Assembly (NCBI GenBank): GCA_910579595.1
Contig: CAJTVM010000001.1
Location: forward strand, 1-64,000
Source of the DNA: an uncultured Oscillospiraceae bacterium
GTDB taxonomy: Bacteria > Bacillota > Clostridia > Oscillospirales > Oscillospiraceae
DNA: 64,000 nucleotides
Direction: 5' to 3'
Within the stretch, counting starts at the first letter, position 1. Each line of letters begins with the position of its first letter. The position numbers and the translations under genes are program-made. Positions 31,049 to 38,486 of the stretch are shown here, one piece after another. The notes under the pieces were generated by a model, which was not told where the DNA came from, ran no database searches, and was given only the letters and a program-made list of their open reading frames with translations.

Positions 31049-31579
31049 TCAAACCGAGGGCGCCTGCGCTGTCTGGCGCAGGGCGGGCCTCAAAACACTG
31101 ATTTTGGGCAGGAGTTTGAGTAGCGGCGTGCCCAGTACGTAGCAGACCAGGGCCTCGCCGATGATGAAGGTCACGGCGTTGAAGCCGCAGGCCATCCAAA
31201 AGGCGGTGTTGATGGCCCCCACGTCCGTCCAGGCCCACATAGGGGGCAGGAAAATAGCGTTGACGAGGATGGGGGGCAGGGCCGCTAAATACCATTTGGG
31301 CATCTTCATGGTGAGCCAGGCTGCAATGGCGGTGGCCAGGGTGCCCAGCAGCCAATCCATGGGGAAGGGGGAACCCAGCAGGTTGGTGAGGAAGCAGCCC
31401 ACCACCAGCCCCGGCGCGGCGGCGGGGAACAGGAAGGGCAGGACGGTGAGGGCCTCCGCGAAGCGGCACTGCACCGGGCCGAAGCCCAGGCCGAAGATGC
31501 CGGCGAAATAGCCCATCACGGTGTACAGCGCCGCCACCATGGCGGCAAGGACAAGATTGAACACAGCGGATTTGCGCAT
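31049..31579 (-). CDS. queT: QueT-family ECF S component (queuosine precursor uptake)
   Basis: 176 residues, about five to six membrane helices. The segment GPVQCRFAEALTVLPFLFPA followed by GLVVGCFLTNLLG and LLGTLATAIAAWL is the QueT family pattern (I-Q-x-R-x-S/A-E-A-L-x-x-L-P). QueT proteins are proposed to bind preQ0/preQ1-type precursors of queuosine for ECF transporters. GGAGG lies 9 bases before the ATG (a GTG one codon earlier is possible). The gene has its own promoter and a long structured leader (31600-31712), which fits riboswitch control. Confidence 0.85.
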   Translation of the reverse strand: MRKSAVFNLVLAAMVAALYTVMGYFAGIFGLGFGPVQCRFAEALTVLPFLFPAAAPGLVVGCFLTNLLGSPFPMDWLLGTLATAIAAWLTMKMPKWYLAALPPILVNAIFLPPMWAWTDVGAINTAFWMACGFNAVTFIIGEALVCYVLGTPLLKLLPKISVLRPALRQTAQAPSV

Positions 31580-31599
31580 CACAAAAAACCTCCAGTTTA

Positions 31600-31712
31600 T
31601 ATTTAGAGTACCAGCGCATTGGCACAGCGGCGGGCGTCCCTTCCGAACGGGTTCACGCGTTTCCCGTTCGCGGCTCTCTGCCCGCCGGTTGGACCGAAGT
31701 GGAGATCGGTCG
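31600..31712 (-). ncRNA. Structured 5' leader of queT, riboswitch candidate
   Basis: About 110 nt between the queT promoter and ribosome site. Reading the minus strand: hairpin GACCGA/TCGGTC; then an 8-bp outer stem CGGCGGGC / GCCCGCCG (31680-31687 with 31628-31635) enclosing an 8-bp inner stem CGAACGGG / CCCGTTCG (31663-31670 with 31644-31651) with loop AAACGCGTGAA; then CTGTGCCA..TGGTAC hairpin. Purine-rich GAAGGGAC and AGAGAG joiners are ligand-site-like. Upstream of queT a preQ1 class is expected; it does not look like the small preQ1-I fold. GGGAA..GTGAA and CCGCTGTG also recall cobalamin riboswitch pieces. Confidence 0.5.
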
Positions 31713-31717
31713 CGGAT

Positions 31718-31746
31718 ATTTTACCACAGTGTTCCGCCCGTGTACA
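31718..31746 (-). promoter_or_regulatory. Promoter of queT
   Basis: Minus strand TGTACA (31741-31746), 17-base spacer, TAAAAT (31718-31723). Confidence 0.6.
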
Positions 31747-31798
31747 GAAAAATTTTGCGGGAGCGCTGGGGAATTTCCCCGCGCTCCCGCTTTTTTTG

Positions 31799-31990
31799 TC
31801 AGGCGTTTTCCCCGTTTTCCGCGTCCTCCTTCAGGCTTTCCAAAGCCACCCTGGTGGCCTCAATGACAAAGGCGGAAAAAGAGGCCCCGGTGCCTCGGAT
31901 GGCCTGTTCCACTTCATCGATGATGTTGTTGGGGAAACGGATGGATTTTTGAGTTGTTGCCGGAATTATCGGAACTTTGAATTTCGCCAC
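31799..31990 (-). CDS. Small ribbon-helix-helix-like protein
   Basis: 63 residues from a GTG start (GGGGTG 6 bases upstream): MAKFKVPIIPATTQKSIRFP, then NNIIDEVEQAIRGTGASFSA and FVIEATRVALESL. A strand with KSIRFPNNI followed by two helices is the ribbon-helix-helix pattern of small DNA-binding or antitoxin-like proteins. An upstream ATG extension of 8 codons is possible. A 10-bp inverted repeat at 32003-32033 over its upstream region is a natural operator. The divergent partner gene encodes a 74-residue protein. A toxin is not obvious, so this is not called a toxin-antitoxin pair. Confidence 0.65.
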   Translation of the reverse strand: MAKFKVPIIPATTQKSIRFPNNIIDEVEQAIRGTGASFSAFVIEATRVALESLKEDAENGENA

Positions 31991-32002
31991 GTCATTCACC
32001 CC

Positions 32003-32033
32003 GCAATACATTTTATCCTTTACAATGTATTGC
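32003..32033. promoter_or_regulatory. Inverted repeat between divergent small genes
   Basis: GCAATACATT and AATGTATTGC, perfect 10-bp arms 11 bases apart, in an AT-rich promoter region directly upstream of the RHH-like gene. Confidence 0.55.
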
Positions 32034-32088
32034 AATATGTGATATAAATATGTGGTGCAAACGTAACCCAAAAAGGGAGGCAAAAAGA

Positions 32089-32313
32089 ATGACTATGCTG
32101 CAATCTGTGCTTTCTGCCCTCATCCGCAGCGGCAAGGTGACCGTGGAGATCACTGGCATGGACATGGACGAGCTGAAAAAAACGGTCTGGAACGAGGCGG
32201 TGGATATGCTGGAGGAAATTGAGGGCGTTGCATATGCCGATGAGATGACCGACCGGGAAAAGGTGGAATGGATTCAAAAACGCCTGGAAAACAAAGAACT
32301 GCGGTCCATATGA
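32089..32313 (+). CDS. Small acidic hypothetical protein
   Basis: 74 residues, MTMLQSVLSALIRSGKVTVE to ..WIQKRLENKELRSI. AGGGAGG lies 8 bases before the ATG at 32089; the longer upstream frame lacks a ribosome site. Largely helical and acidic, no membrane segment and no family recognised. It is divergent from the RHH-like gene and shares its promoter region, suggesting linked regulation. Its stop lies inside the terminator stem. Confidence 0.65.
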   Translation: MTMLQSVLSALIRSGKVTVEITGMDMDELKKTVWNEAVDMLEEIEGVAYADEMTDREKVEWIQKRLENKELRSI

Positions 32314-32333
32314 ATGGACCGCAGTTCTTTTTA
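32293..32333. terminator. Bidirectional terminator before ilvC
   Basis: Stem AAAGAACTGCGGTCCAT / ATGGACCGCAGTTCTTT with a TATGA-type loop and TT following. It overlaps the 3' end of the small plus-strand gene and also ends the ilvBNC transcript. Confidence 0.9.
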
Positions 32334-32342
32334 TACGACGGT

Positions 32343-33362
32343 TCAGTTAGAAGCGGTGTCCAGATCGGAGTCCCCGCCCCAGATCATGTTCTTGCGCAGC
32401 TCGCCGCCCACGATCTCCATCTGGTGCTTCTTGAGCTGCTGGCGCTTGGAATTGAAGAAGGTGCGGCCGTTCTTGTTCTCCGCGATCCACTTGCCCGCGA
32501 AGGTGCCGTCCTGGATGTCGGACAGCACGGCGCGCATACGCTCCTTAGTCTCCTCGTGGGGGATGACCCGGGGGCCGCTGACGTACTCGCCGAACTCGGC
32601 GGTGTCGGAGATGGAGAAGTTCATGGCCGCTACGCCGCCCTTGTTGATCAGGTCGATGATCAGCTTCATCTCGTGGATGCACTCGAAGTAGGCGTTCTCC
32701 GGCTCGTACCCGGCCTCCACCAGCACCTCGAAGCCGCAGCGCATCAGATCCACCACGCCGCCGCACAGCACGGTCTGCTCACCGAACAGGTCGGTCTCAG
32801 TCTCGTCATGGAAGGTAGTCTCCATCACGCCCGCACGGGCGCCGCCGATGCCCGCGATGTAGGCCAGGGCAATCTGGTAGGCATGGCCGGTGGCGTCCTG
32901 CTCCACCGCCACCAGGCAGGGCACACCCTTGCCCGCCACATAGGTGGAGCGCACGGTGTGGCCGGGGCCTTTGGGGGCGGCCATGAACACATCCACCCCG
33001 GCGGGGGGGACGATCTGCTGGTAGCGGATGTTGAAGCCGTGGGCGAAGGCCAGGGCCTTGCCCTCGGTCATGTAGGGGGCAATGTCCCGGTGGTAGACCT
33101 CGGCCTGCACCTCGTCGTTGATGAGGAGCATGACGATATCCGCCCATTCGGCGGCGGCAGGGACGGTCTTGACCGCCAGGCCGGCCTTCTCGGCGTTGGT
33201 CCAGTTCTTGGAGCCTTCCCGCAGGCCAACGCACACATCACAGCCGGAGTCCTTCAGGTTCAAGGCGTGGGCGTGGCCCTGGGAGCCGTAGCCGATGATG
33301 GCGATCTTCTTGCCCTTCAGGTAGCTGAGGTCGCAGTCCTTCTCATAGTACATCTTTGCCAT
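32343..33362 (-). CDS. ilvC: Ketol-acid reductoisomerase (class I)
   Basis: 339 residues, class I length. NADPH-binding Rossmann start ([20 protein letters not shown]), then the helical KARI domain with the Mg-binding acidic residues in [20 protein letters not shown] and the [15 protein letters not shown] segment. It converts acetolactate or acetohydroxybutyrate to the dihydroxy acids for valine, leucine and isoleucine. Start at 33362 ([15 protein letters not shown]) has AAGGAG 8 bases upstream; the longer frame is rejected. Last gene of ilvB-ilvN-ilvC. Confidence 0.97.
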   Translation of the reverse strand: MAKMYYEKDCDLSYLKGKKIAIIGYGSQGHAHALNLKDSGCDVCVGLREGSKNWTNAEKAGLAVKTVPAAAEWADIVMLLINDEVQAEVYHRDIAPYMTEGKALAFAHGFNIRYQQIVPPAGVDVFMAAPKGPGHTVRSTYVAGKGVPCLVAVEQDATGHAYQIALAYIAGIGGARAGVMETTFHDETETDLFGEQTVLCGGVVDLMRCGFEVLVEAGYEPENAYFECIHEMKLIIDLINKGGVAAMNFSISDTAEFGEYVSGPRVIPHEETKERMRAVLSDIQDGTFAGKWIAENKNGRTFFNSKRQQLKKHQMEIVGGELRKNMIWGGDSDLDTASN

Positions 33363-33516
33363 GGTAAACACTCCTTGTAAAAATTTGTGGGAAAACCGCC
33401 CGCGGGGGCGGGATAAAGCAGAGTATGCCGTGATTGTCCCATTTCTGAAAGACGGGACGCCGCTTTCCAAGCATCATATCACAGCGGAAAGGAAAAGAAT
33501 GATAACCGTGATACAA

Positions 33517-34077
33517 TCACAGGATATTCTTGCCCAGGTCGAACTCGTCCCGCACCTTATTGCCGGAGTTGTTGCGGATGGTCGCTTCGCCCCGCTCCAG
33601 GGCCACCATGCCGGTGCGCACCAGCTCCAGTATGCCGAACTCAGCCAGCAGCTTCTCCAGCGCGTCGTCCTTGGACTCCTGACCAATGATGGCCAGGGTG
33701 AGGCTCTGGGTGGACACGTCGATGATGGCGGCGCGGAAGATGTTGGCGATCTGGATCACCTCGTTGCGCACCTCCCGGCTCTCCGCCTTCACCTTGATGA
33801 GCACCAGCTCCCGGCGGATGGACTCCTCCGGCGGCAGCAGGCGGACGGAGTACACGGAAAACTGCTTGCGCAGCTGGTTGATAATCTGGCCCACCTGCTG
33901 CTCCCCGCACAGCACCTCGATGGTGATGCGGGACACCGCCGGATCATCGGTGGTGCCCACCGCCAGGGATTCGATGTTGTAGCCCTTCCGGGAGAACAGC
34001 CGGGACACCTGGCTGAGCACACCGGCGGAGTTTTCCACCAGCACGGACAGGGTGTGGCGTTTGATAATGGTATTCAT
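33517..34077 (-). CDS. ilvN: Acetolactate synthase small (regulatory) subunit
   Basis: 186 residues: N-terminal ACT domain (about 5-78, HTLSVLVENSAGVLSQVSRL and GYNIESLAVG) and the ALS small-subunit C-terminal domain (about 85-165). It activates the catalytic subunit and confers valine feedback inhibition. GGAGGGAG precedes the ATG. It starts 15 bases after ilvB and is followed, after 154 bases, by ilvC. Confidence 0.96.
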   Translation of the reverse strand: MNTIIKRHTLSVLVENSAGVLSQVSRLFSRKGYNIESLAVGTTDDPAVSRITIEVLCGEQQVGQIINQLRKQFSVYSVRLLPPEESIRRELVLIKVKAESREVRNEVIQIANIFRAAIIDVSTQSLTLAIIGQESKDDALEKLLAEFGILELVRTGMVALERGEATIRNNSGNKVRDEFDLGKNIL

Positions 34078-34092
34078 GGCGCTCTCCCTCCT

Positions 34093-35802
34093 TTAATGCA
34101 GCAGGAACTCGGTGACGGGGGTGCCGCCGCTGACCATAGGGTGGACCATGGCGTCGATGTCGATGGCGCAGTCGATGACGCAGCCGCAGCCCGCCTCCAG
34201 CGCCTGACGGAACGCCTCCTCAAACTCCGACTGGTTCCTGGCCCGAAAGCCCTTCAGGCCGTAGGCCTCCGCCAGCCGCACAAAGTCGGGTCCCCGGTCC
34301 AGGGTGGTCTGGGAGAACCGCTTGTTGTAGATCAGGTTTTGCCACTGGCGGACCATGCCCAGGGTGCGGTTGTCGAAAATCACGGTGATGATGGGGATGT
34401 TGTAGTGCTCCACCGTGGCCAACTCGTGGCAGTTCATGCGGAAGCAGCCGTCCCCGGTGCAGTGGACCACCACCTTGTCCGGGTTGCCCACCTTGGCCCC
34501 CATGGCGGCGCCCAGGCCGAAGCCCATGGTGCCGAAGCCGCCGCTGGTGAGCAGCTGGCCAGGCCGGGAGAAGTGGTAGTACTGGCAGGACCACATCTGG
34601 TGCTGCCCCACGTCGGTGGCGATGATGGCATCGCCGTCCGTCAGATCGGAAATGGTCTCCAAAATCTCGTGTGCGTGGAGGATGTTGTCCTTTTTCAGGG
34701 GCAGCTCCTTCCGGGCGAACACCTGGGCCTTCCAGGCGGAGTAGTCGTGCGTTTTCAGCTTCGCGTTCAGCAGCTCCAGCACCCGGCGGGCGTCCCCGAT
34801 GATGTGGTGGTAGGTGGCGACGTTCTTGTCGATCTCCGCCCGGTCGATGTCGATGTGTACGATTTTGGCGTTTTGGGCAAAGGAGGGGGGATCGGTGGCC
34901 ACCCGGTCGGAGAAGCGGCAGCCGATGGCAATGAGCAGGTCGCACTCGGCAGTGGCCATGTTGGATGCGTGGGAGCCATGCATCCCCACCATACCGGTAA
35001 ACAGCGGGTGGTTACCGGGGCAGGCCCCGCCGCCCATGATGGTGGAGCCAACCGGGGCGTCCAGCGTCTCGATAAACTTGCGGAACTCAGGCACCGCGCC
35101 CTTGGAGCGGATCACGCCGCCCCCCACCAGCACCATGGGCCGCTGGGACTGGGAGATCAGCTCCAGCAGCTTGTCAATGTCCTCGTGGTTTGGCTCGGGG
35201 ATCCGGATCTCCCGGTTGGAGCGGCGCAGCAGGGTGGCCAGCCGCCCGTGGTTGGGGTGCTCGGACACGGGAAGGTATTCGTAGTCCGCCTCGGCGGCGG
35301 TGACGTTTTTGGTGATGTCAATGAGCACCGGGCCGGGCCGTCCGGAGCGGGCGATGGCAAAAGCCTCCCGGATCACGTCGGCCAGCTCATTCACGTCCTT
35401 CACCAGGAAATTGCACTTGGTGATGGGCATAGTAATGCCGGTGATGTCCACCTCCTGGAAAGTGTCCTTGCCCATGAGGTTGTCTGCCACATTCACGGTG
35501 ATGCACACTACCGGGGAGGAATCATAATAGGCGGTGGCAATGCCGGTGACCAGGTTGGTGGCGCCGGGGCCGGAGGTGGCGAAGCACACCCCTACCTTCC
35601 CAGTGGAGCGGGCATAGCCGTCGGCGGCGTGGGACGCGCCCTGCTCGTGGGCGGTGAGGTAGTGGTGGATTTTCTGGTTGTAGCCGTGGAGCTCAAGCTC
35701 GTCGTAGATGTTCAAAATGGTGCCGCCGGGATAGCCGAACACGGTATCAACGCCCTGCTCCAGCAGACATTCCATCACGATCTGGGATCCTCGCATCAGC
35801 AT
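34093..35802 (-). CDS. ilvB: Acetolactate synthase large (catalytic) subunit
   Basis: 569 residues with three domains: N-terminal TPP-binding (catalytic Glu in FGYPGGTILNIYDELE), central FAD-like domain, and C-terminal TPP domain with GDGCFRMNCHELATVEHYN. It condenses pyruvate with pyruvate or 2-oxobutanoate, the latter supplied by the threonine ammonia-lyase encoded at 7.2-8.4 kb. The start at 35802 (MLMRGSQIVMECLLEQGVD) has AAGGAGG 8 bases upstream. First gene of the ilvBNC unit, behind a promoter at 35914-35942 and an attenuator-like hairpin at 35825-35876. Confidence 0.97.
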   Translation of the reverse strand: MLMRGSQIVMECLLEQGVDTVFGYPGGTILNIYDELELHGYNQKIHHYLTAHEQGASHAADGYARSTGKVGVCFATSGPGATNLVTGIATAYYDSSPVVCITVNVADNLMGKDTFQEVDITGITMPITKCNFLVKDVNELADVIREAFAIARSGRPGPVLIDITKNVTAAEADYEYLPVSEHPNHGRLATLLRRSNREIRIPEPNHEDIDKLLELISQSQRPMVLVGGGVIRSKGAVPEFRKFIETLDAPVGSTIMGGGACPGNHPLFTGMVGMHGSHASNMATAECDLLIAIGCRFSDRVATDPPSFAQNAKIVHIDIDRAEIDKNVATYHHIIGDARRVLELLNAKLKTHDYSAWKAQVFARKELPLKKDNILHAHEILETISDLTDGDAIIATDVGQHQMWSCQYYHFSRPGQLLTSGGFGTMGFGLGAAMGAKVGNPDKVVVHCTGDGCFRMNCHELATVEHYNIPIITVIFDNRTLGMVRQWQNLIYNKRFSQTTLDRGPDFVRLAEAYGLKGFRARNQSEFEEAFRQALEAGCGCVIDCAIDIDAMVHPMVSGGTPVTEFLLH

Positions 35803-35824
35803 AGTGGGAACCTCCTTATCAGTC

Positions 35825-35876
35825 AAAAAAAGCACAGCCGCGCCCACATAGGACGAGCCATGCTCCGCGGTGCTTT
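35825..35876 (-). terminator. Attenuator-like terminator in the ilvB leader
   Basis: On the minus strand AAAGCAC-CGCG pairs with CGCG-(GCT)-GTGCTTT, followed by a T7 run, about 30 bases after the transcript start and just before the ilvB ribosome site. Since no gene lies upstream, its likely job is premature termination of ilvBNC. No T-box or Ile/Val/Leu-rich leader peptide is visible. Confidence 0.6.
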
Positions 35877-35913
35877 CTCAGAAAGCGCATACATAATTTA
35901 ATACAGTAAAGCT

Positions 35914-35942
35914 ATCATATCCTTTTGTACCGGGTTTGTCAA
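35914..35942 (-). promoter_or_regulatory. Promoter of ilvBNC
   Basis: Minus strand TTGACA (35937-35942), 17-base spacer, TATGAT (35914-35919). Confidence 0.85.
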
Positions 35943-35977
35943 TGTAAAAAGCTTGATGGGGGGCAAATTCCGCCGCT

Positions 35978-36016
35978 CAAACAAAAACCCGGCGGAAACC
36001 GCCGGGTTTTTGTTTG
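35978..36016. terminator. Perfect 18-bp bidirectional terminator
   Basis: CAAACAAAAACCCGGCGG / CCGCCGGGTTTTTGTTTG with loop AAA. Ends the DUF1540 transcript before the ilvB promoter. 36017-36124 is GC-rich, partly self-complementary sequence without a gene. Confidence 0.92.
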
Positions 36017-36124
36017 AAATGATTAACGTTTACGCCGTTGCCACGCGCTGCTCTCGACAGCTCCGCGCTTCGGCGTCACGCTGCGAAGCGGTCAGGCCGT
36101 TCGGTCGCTTCTCCGCGCTTCTTT

Positions 36125-36310
36125 TTAGTTGCAGCCGCAGGTGGTGCCGTGGTCGCCCAGCTTAAAGGACGCACACTCGGTCTCGCCGCACTTGCACACG
36201 CTGTTCTGGCAGTGGCCCACCTGGATCTCGTTCAGGGTGCAGCGCTGATCCTTGTGGTAGGTGCAGCTGTTCACAGTGCACTTGATGCTGGGATTGGTCT
36301 GGTTCATCAT
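36125..36310 (-). CDS. DUF1540 cysteine-rich small protein
   Basis: 61 residues with eight cysteines: IKCTVNSCTYHKDQRCTLNE, IQVGHC, CKCGETECASF and CGC at the end. Conserved Cys/His spacing fits the DUF1540 family, small probably metal-binding proteins common in spore-forming Clostridia and Bacilli; function unknown. AAGGAGG lies 8 bases before the first of two ATGs. Single gene with its own terminator. Confidence 0.88.
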   Translation of the reverse strand: MMNQTNPSIKCTVNSCTYHKDQRCTLNEIQVGHCQNSVCKCGETECASFKLGDHGTTCGCN

Positions 36311-36379
36311 GTTTTTTTCCTCCTTGTTTCGCTTTGGATTCCCAAATACAACAAGGAGTATGCCCCGTGGGGCGGGGCT

Positions 36380-37261
36380 CTATTCATCCTGATTTTCCGC
36401 GGGCGGTTCTTCTATCGGCGGGCCGGCGTCGGGCGGCTCCGGCTGGGCGGGCCTGCGCTGGAACCGGGGGATGAACCGGGTGGCGAAGCGTCCCCCGCCC
36501 CGGCCCTTCACATAGAAAAATCCAATGACGGAGAACACTGCCGCGCCGATGAAGTTGACAAACAAATCCTTCATGGTGTCGATGATGCCCACGTCCAGAT
36601 AGCCGCCCAGCCCCAGCGGCATCTGGGTGCCGTCCTCCAGCACCAGGATCACATCCTGGATGCCCTGGACGATGACGGCGGTGGTGCCGTGGCTGGGGTT
36701 CAGGTTGACGGTGGAGATGGTGTTGATGACGGTATCCTTCTGCATATCCACCAGGATCAGCTGGTCCATGGAAAACTCGAAGAACTCCCACAGTACGCCG
36801 ATGGTCATGGAGAAGCAGAAGGCCGTTACCGCCATGAAGAATGGGGACAGCCGCAGGGCCACCTTTTCCTCCTCGTTGAGGATGTCCACCAGGGCGAAGC
36901 CGATGGCGGCGCACAAAAAGCCGTTCATGGTGTGCAGCATGGTGTCCCAGCCGGGGTAGCTGGTGTAATAGGCGCGGATCTCACCCAGAATCTCGGCAGC
37001 GTAGATGAACAGCAGGATGATGACTTCCAGGGTGTCCGGCAGATCGATGTGCAGCCGGCGCTCAAAAGCGGAGGGCAGCATAAACAGCACCAGGGTGAGC
37101 ACGCACAGCAGCACATTTTCATAGTTCTGGTTGAAGAGCTGGGCGATCAGCATCCCCACCACCGACAGCCGCAGCACAAAGTAGACAGTGTACACCAGCT
37201 TTTTGTTCTCGACATGACGCCATTCGTGGCCCTTTGGCCGTTTTTTACACTGCTTTGACAT
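36380..37261 (-). CDS. Polytopic membrane protein, YjdF/DUF2238-like
   Basis: 293 residues. Basic cytoplasmic start (MSKQCKKRPKGHEWRHVENK), then about six membrane segments to residue ~245; the YPGWDTMLHTMNGFLCAAIG segment resembles the conserved D-x-x-x-H-x-x-N-G loop of YjdF/DUF2238 proteins. A Pro/Glu-rich, basic-then-acidic C-terminal tail is cytoplasmic. GAAGGAGG before the ATG. Function unknown; no operon partner (DUF1540 is 69 bases downstream). Confidence 0.7.
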   Translation of the reverse strand: MSKQCKKRPKGHEWRHVENKKLVYTVYFVLRLSVVGMLIAQLFNQNYENVLLCVLTLVLFMLPSAFERRLHIDLPDTLEVIILLFIYAAEILGEIRAYYTSYPGWDTMLHTMNGFLCAAIGFALVDILNEEEKVALRLSPFFMAVTAFCFSMTIGVLWEFFEFSMDQLILVDMQKDTVINTISTVNLNPSHGTTAVIVQGIQDVILVLEDGTQMPLGLGGYLDVGIIDTMKDLFVNFIGAAVFSVIGFFYVKGRGGGRFATRFIPRFQRRPAQPEPPDAGPPIEEPPAENQDE

Positions 37262-37359
37262 TGCGTACCTCCTTCCTGATTACACTGCGCCGGATTTGTA
37301 AAGAAAATGCTGTCAGCCTCCTCGCCCCGGCGCATACTATGGTTATGGAGGTGATTTTG

Positions 37360-37572
37360 ATGGACTTACGTAACAGCCAGATCACGTTGGGAGAGCTGTG
37401 GGACGATCCGAAAAGCCGGTCGGTGTTTCAGAAGCGCATCCCCATGCTGGCCAAGCACCCGGTGAAGGGCGCGGCCCGGACGGTGACGCTGGAGCAGCTT
37501 TGCGATTTCATGTCCAGCTGGGTGCCGGGGATGATGATCAACGGCGTGATGGCGGATCTGAAAAAATTGTGA
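37360..37572 (+). CDS. Small hypothetical protein resembling a glycosidase-tail domain
   Basis: 70 residues, MDLRNSQITLGELWDDPKSR then SVFQKRIPMLAKHPVKGAAR and TVTLEQLCDFMSSWVPGMM. GGAGGTGATTTTG precedes the ATG at 37360, so this start is secure relative to the longer frame. The order TLGEL..DP...V..K..P.L..HP....A...TLEQL resembles a small helical domain found at the C-termini of many bacterial glycoside hydrolases and esterases; here it stands alone. That likeness is from memory and not decisive. Confidence 0.65.
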   Translation: MDLRNSQITLGELWDDPKSRSVFQKRIPMLAKHPVKGAARTVTLEQLCDFMSSWVPGMMINGVMADLKKL

Positions 37573-37590
37573 GATTATAGCATATCATAC

Positions 37591-37626
37591 CAAAAAATGG
37601 GCCCACTGTCAATTGACAGCGGGCCC
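37591..37626 (-). terminator. Terminator of the serine dehydratase operon
   Basis: Stem GGGCCCACTGTC / GACAGCGGGCCC (one mismatch), loop AATT, with a T6 run on the minus strand; weak on the plus strand. Confidence 0.8.
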
Positions 37627-37638
37627 GCTGTTTCATGC

Positions 37639-38484
37639 TTACCGCCGCTCGGCAATCCGCCGCCCGGTGGGGGTTGCGGCCAGCCCCCCCTCCCCTGTCT
37701 CCCGCAGGGAGGCGGGCAGAGCGCGGCCCACCGCCCCCATGGCGTCGATGATCTCATCGCATGGGATGCCCACATCCAGCCCCGCCAGGGCCATGTCAGC
37801 GCAGGTCAGGGCGTTCACCGCCCCCACCACGTTGCGCTTGACGCAGGGCACCTCCACCAGCCCGCCCACGGGATCGCACACCAGCCCCATCAGGTTTTGC
37901 AGCGCCATGCCGCAGGCCGCGGCCATCTGCCCCGGCGTGCCGCCCCGGGCGTGAACCAGCGCGGCGGCGGCCATGGCGGAGGCGGAGCCGATCTCTGCCT
38001 GACAGCCCCCTTCCGCGCCGGAGATGGAGGCGCGGGTGGCGATGACCTGCCCGAACCCGGCGGCGGCGTAGAGGCATTCCACCATTGTTTCATCGTCCAG
38101 CCCCTCCCGGCCCTGGAAGGGGATCAGCACCGCAGGCAGCACCCCGCAGGCCCCGGCGGTGGGCGCGGCCACAATGCAGCCCATGCAGGCGTTGTGCTCC
38201 CCCAGCTTCAGGGCGGTAGCCATAACCTCCCGGAGGAACGGCCCGCAGATGGTGCGGTCAAAGCCCTCCATCCGCGCACCCTGCCCCCCGGACAGGCCGC
38301 AGGCGGAGCGACGGGCGGGATCGTAGTCCGCCACGGACCGCTTCATCGCCTGCCACAGCTTACCCATGCGGGCCAGGCTGGCATCGGGGTTGGCGTCCCG
38401 GTCCTGGCAGTCGTCCTCCAAAACAGCCGTCCACAGCGGCTTATCCGCCGATGCGGACAGCAGCGCTTCCACTGATCCAAACAT
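37639..38484 (-). CDS. sdaAA: L-serine ammonia-lyase, iron-sulfur-dependent, alpha subunit
   Basis: 281 residues, the catalytic chain of two-subunit bacterial serine dehydratase. The cluster cysteines lie in MGCIVAAPTAGACGVLPAVL and further conserved Cys; GAEGGCQAEIGSASAMAAAA is the other family signature. It deaminates L-serine to pyruvate with a [4Fe-4S] cluster acting as Lewis acid, so it is oxygen-sensitive and fits an anaerobe. GGAGGG precedes the ATG at 38484, which lies two bases after the sdaAB stop. Confidence 0.96.
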   Translation of the reverse strand: MFGSVEALLSASADKPLWTAVLEDDCQDRDANPDASLARMGKLWQAMKRSVADYDPARRSACGLSGGQGARMEGFDRTICGPFLREVMATALKLGEHNACMGCIVAAPTAGACGVLPAVLIPFQGREGLDDETMVECLYAAAGFGQVIATRASISGAEGGCQAEIGSASAMAAAALVHARGGTPGQMAAACGMALQNLMGLVCDPVGGLVEVPCVKRNVVGAVNALTCADMALAGLDVGIPCDEIIDAMGAVGRALPASLRETGEGGLAATPTGRRIAERR

Positions 38485-38486
38485 GG

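Noticed and set aside
31600..31712. Firm call of a cobalamin riboswitch upstream of queT
   Set aside because: Only short consensus-like strings match; the nested stems do not reproduce the cobalamin core, and the downstream gene argues for a queuosine precursor ligand.
31799..32313. Toxin-antitoxin pair
   Set aside because: Genes are divergent rather than in one operon and the 74-residue partner has no toxin-like features.
35827..35894. Leader peptide ORF MYALSEKAPRSMARPMWARL.. before ilvB
   Set aside because: No Shine-Dalgarno site, start only about 13 bases from the predicted transcript start, and no Ile/Val/Leu run as expected for an ilv leader peptide.
33361..35901. 846-codon plus-strand ORF opposite ilvC, ilvN and ilvB
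   Set aside because: Runs through three well-conserved minus-strand genes and their gaps, His/Gly/Leu-rich composition typical of a GC-rich antisense shadow, no ribosome site or domain.
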